The notes below the pieces were generated by a model. That model was not told the origin of the DNA. It was given only the letters and a program-made list of their open reading frames with translations, and searched no databases. Of a DNA stretch of 64,000 bases, positions 63,192 through 64,000 are shown piece by piece. Source of the stretch: Bradyrhizobium cytisi (GTDB lineage Bacteria > Pseudomonadota > Alphaproteobacteria > Rhizobiales > Xanthobacteraceae); the NCBI RefSeq assembly GCF_008123515.1, contig NZ_VSSR01000013.1:1-64000 (forward strand), in the 5' to 3' direction. A program made the position numbers and the translations under genes. Position 1 is the first letter of the stretch; every line of letters starts with the position of its first letter.

Positions 63192-63857
63192 TTAGCGGGA
63201 CTGATCGGAACGAATTTCTGAGGCGTCCGGTCGATCTTTGAAGTTTTCCAACAAAGGTGTAAATAGCTTTTGTAGTCCGGCAACTAAGTGATTTGTTTCG
63301 CGAGCGCGCTCCGTCCCTTCCGCAATTTGTTTATCCTTTACGTCGATTTGCGCGCGCAAGAATGCATTCTCTCGTTCAAGAGCTGCGACATAGCGTGGGT
63401 CTTCTGGCGCAGTTGTCGCGACTGGTCGTGGCATGTCGGTGGTTGTCGTGGATTGTTGTTGCGGCACTTCGGCCTTATTTTCTGCGGCGACAGTTGTCGA
63501 TACTTGTCGTAGCTCGTCGGCCTCTGTCGACCCCTCTTGTCGCTGCATGTCGCCCTTGTTTTCCAGAACAGTTTCTGTCGCGACAGGGCGCGGCAAGTCG
63601 CGACTGGTCGCTGCCATTACCTCCTTTAGGTATGCAATGTGCTTCTCGACTGATGCGCGTGTTATAAGATACTTTTCGCCAAATTCTGTTTCGATACGAC
63701 GCGACGAAAGGTGTTGTTTTGCGCAGTATCGCTGAATGCTTCGGGGAGTGCGGGGGATGCCGGCTGCTGCATAGAGGGCGAGAGCGTCTTCAATCGTTAG
63801 AGTAAATTCGCTGTCGTCGTTGGTCGCGGCCTGTCGCGACATGTCGATGGTTTCCAT
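63192..63857 (-). CDS. HTH/coiled-coil DNA-binding protein (KfrA-like layout)
   Basis: A 221-aa protein with an N-terminal helix-turn-helix (about 15-75: LTIEDALALYAAAGIPRTPR, then SIQRYC and SSRRIETEFGEKYLITRASV) and a C-terminal coiled coil (about 160-200, RYVAALERENAFLRAQIDVK). Between them is a linker with imperfect tandem repeats: DLPRPVAT...ENKGDM, DELRQVST...ENKAEV, DMPRPVAT. The layout recalls plasmid KfrA-type partition or nucleoid proteins. Its gene is rich in TGTCG motifs, which may be the binding site. It lies 56 bp upstream of rep. Start choices at 63,842 and 63,857 both lack a ribosome site. Confidence 0.62.
   Translation of the reverse strand: METIDMSRQAATNDDSEFTLTIEDALALYAAAGIPRTPRSIQRYCAKQHLSSRRIETEFGEKYLITRASVEKHIAYLKEVMAATSRDLPRPVATETVLENKGDMQRQEGSTEADELRQVSTTVAAENKAEVPQQQSTTTTDMPRPVATTAPEDPRYVAALERENAFLRAQIDVKDKQIAEGTERARETNHLVAGLQKLFTPLLENFKDRPDASEIRSDQSR
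63414..63846. promoter_or_regulatory. TGTCG motif cluster inside the HTH gene
   Basis: About sixteen TGTCG/CGACA pentamers, counted by eye, fall between about 63,386 and 63,846. They include two perfect TGTCGCGACA palindromes (63,576-63,585 and 63,832-63,841, the latter followed at once by another TGTCG) and two more GTCGCGAC octamers. About one would be expected by chance. A protein-binding array within a coding sequence is inferred. Confidence 0.55.
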
Positions 63858-64000
63858 GGGTTGATGATAACGCGGGGCACGCGTGACCGAGCCGGTTATC
63901 CCCATGCCGTTAGTAACGCGGAGCCAACGGCATCCTCATTATTTGCTTAGCGAGCTGATGGAGTTGTTGGGAGTCTACGGTCTCGCATTCCCAAACAGTA

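Overview
The window reads as a chromosome segment from a Bradyrhizobium-like alphaproteobacterium (Nitrobacteraceae), running into an integrated mobile element. This assignment is from recall, not a search. It rests on high GC, GTG/TTG starts with AGGAG-type ribosome sites, an Omp25-type porin, a DUF2336 protein, two identical-design 80-bp palindromic intergenic repeats, a roughly 0.45-kb dispersed repeat, and several small proteins typical of that group.

Positions 1 to about 39,100 are ordinary core chromosome. They hold a rhomboid protease, a CBS-pair protein, a patatin-type lipase, a PAS-GGDEF-EAL protein, two serine hydrolases of the penicillin-binding-protein/beta-lactamase fold, a nitroreductase, threonyl-tRNA synthetase, an MFS and an APC transporter, YidD, an Fe-S scaffold homologue, FolE, HisI, a lytic transglycosylase, a DUF2336/HPt/response-regulator group next to NAD kinase, an S10 carboxypeptidase, a TPR protein, an outer-membrane beta-barrel, a chemotaxis receptor, a dienelactone-hydrolase-like enzyme, a methyltransferase and a GFA/CENP-V-type protein. 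Very small membrane ORFs lie between several of these.

The boundary is at 39,110-39,156. A 47-nt 3' half of a tRNA-Thr gene, ending at the anticodon loop with CCA facing the core chromosome, looks like an attachment-site duplicate. An intact and different tRNA-Thr(UGU) follows at 39,231-39,306. To the right, GC falls, genes are short and mostly unknown, and mobile-element functions accumulate: a tyrosine recombinase (43,976), an AlpA-like regulator (53,174), an IS66 remnant (56.3-56.7 kb), an AbiEii-type nucleotidyltransferase with its DUF6922 partner (57 kb), a NYN-domain nuclease and a PD-(D/E)XK nuclease with a small zinc-finger-like protein.

Two modules give the element its character. 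At 46.9-52.9 kb there are a DUF3768 protein, a CHC2/Toprim primase-like protein, and a minus-strand series of two VirD4/TraD-like ATPases (the upstream one degenerate), a replication-relaxation-family protein and a CCHC zinc-knuckle protein. At 61.5-63.9 kb there are four 22-bp iterons, a plasmid-type replication initiator (RPA family) with a palindrome directly before its start codon, and an HTH/coiled-coil protein whose own gene is packed with TGTCG motifs, a possible partition site. Together this suggests an integrated plasmid or an integrative element with its own replicon and a reduced DNA-transfer apparatus. No classical relaxase or T4SS channel genes are visible, and the right end of the element is outside the window.
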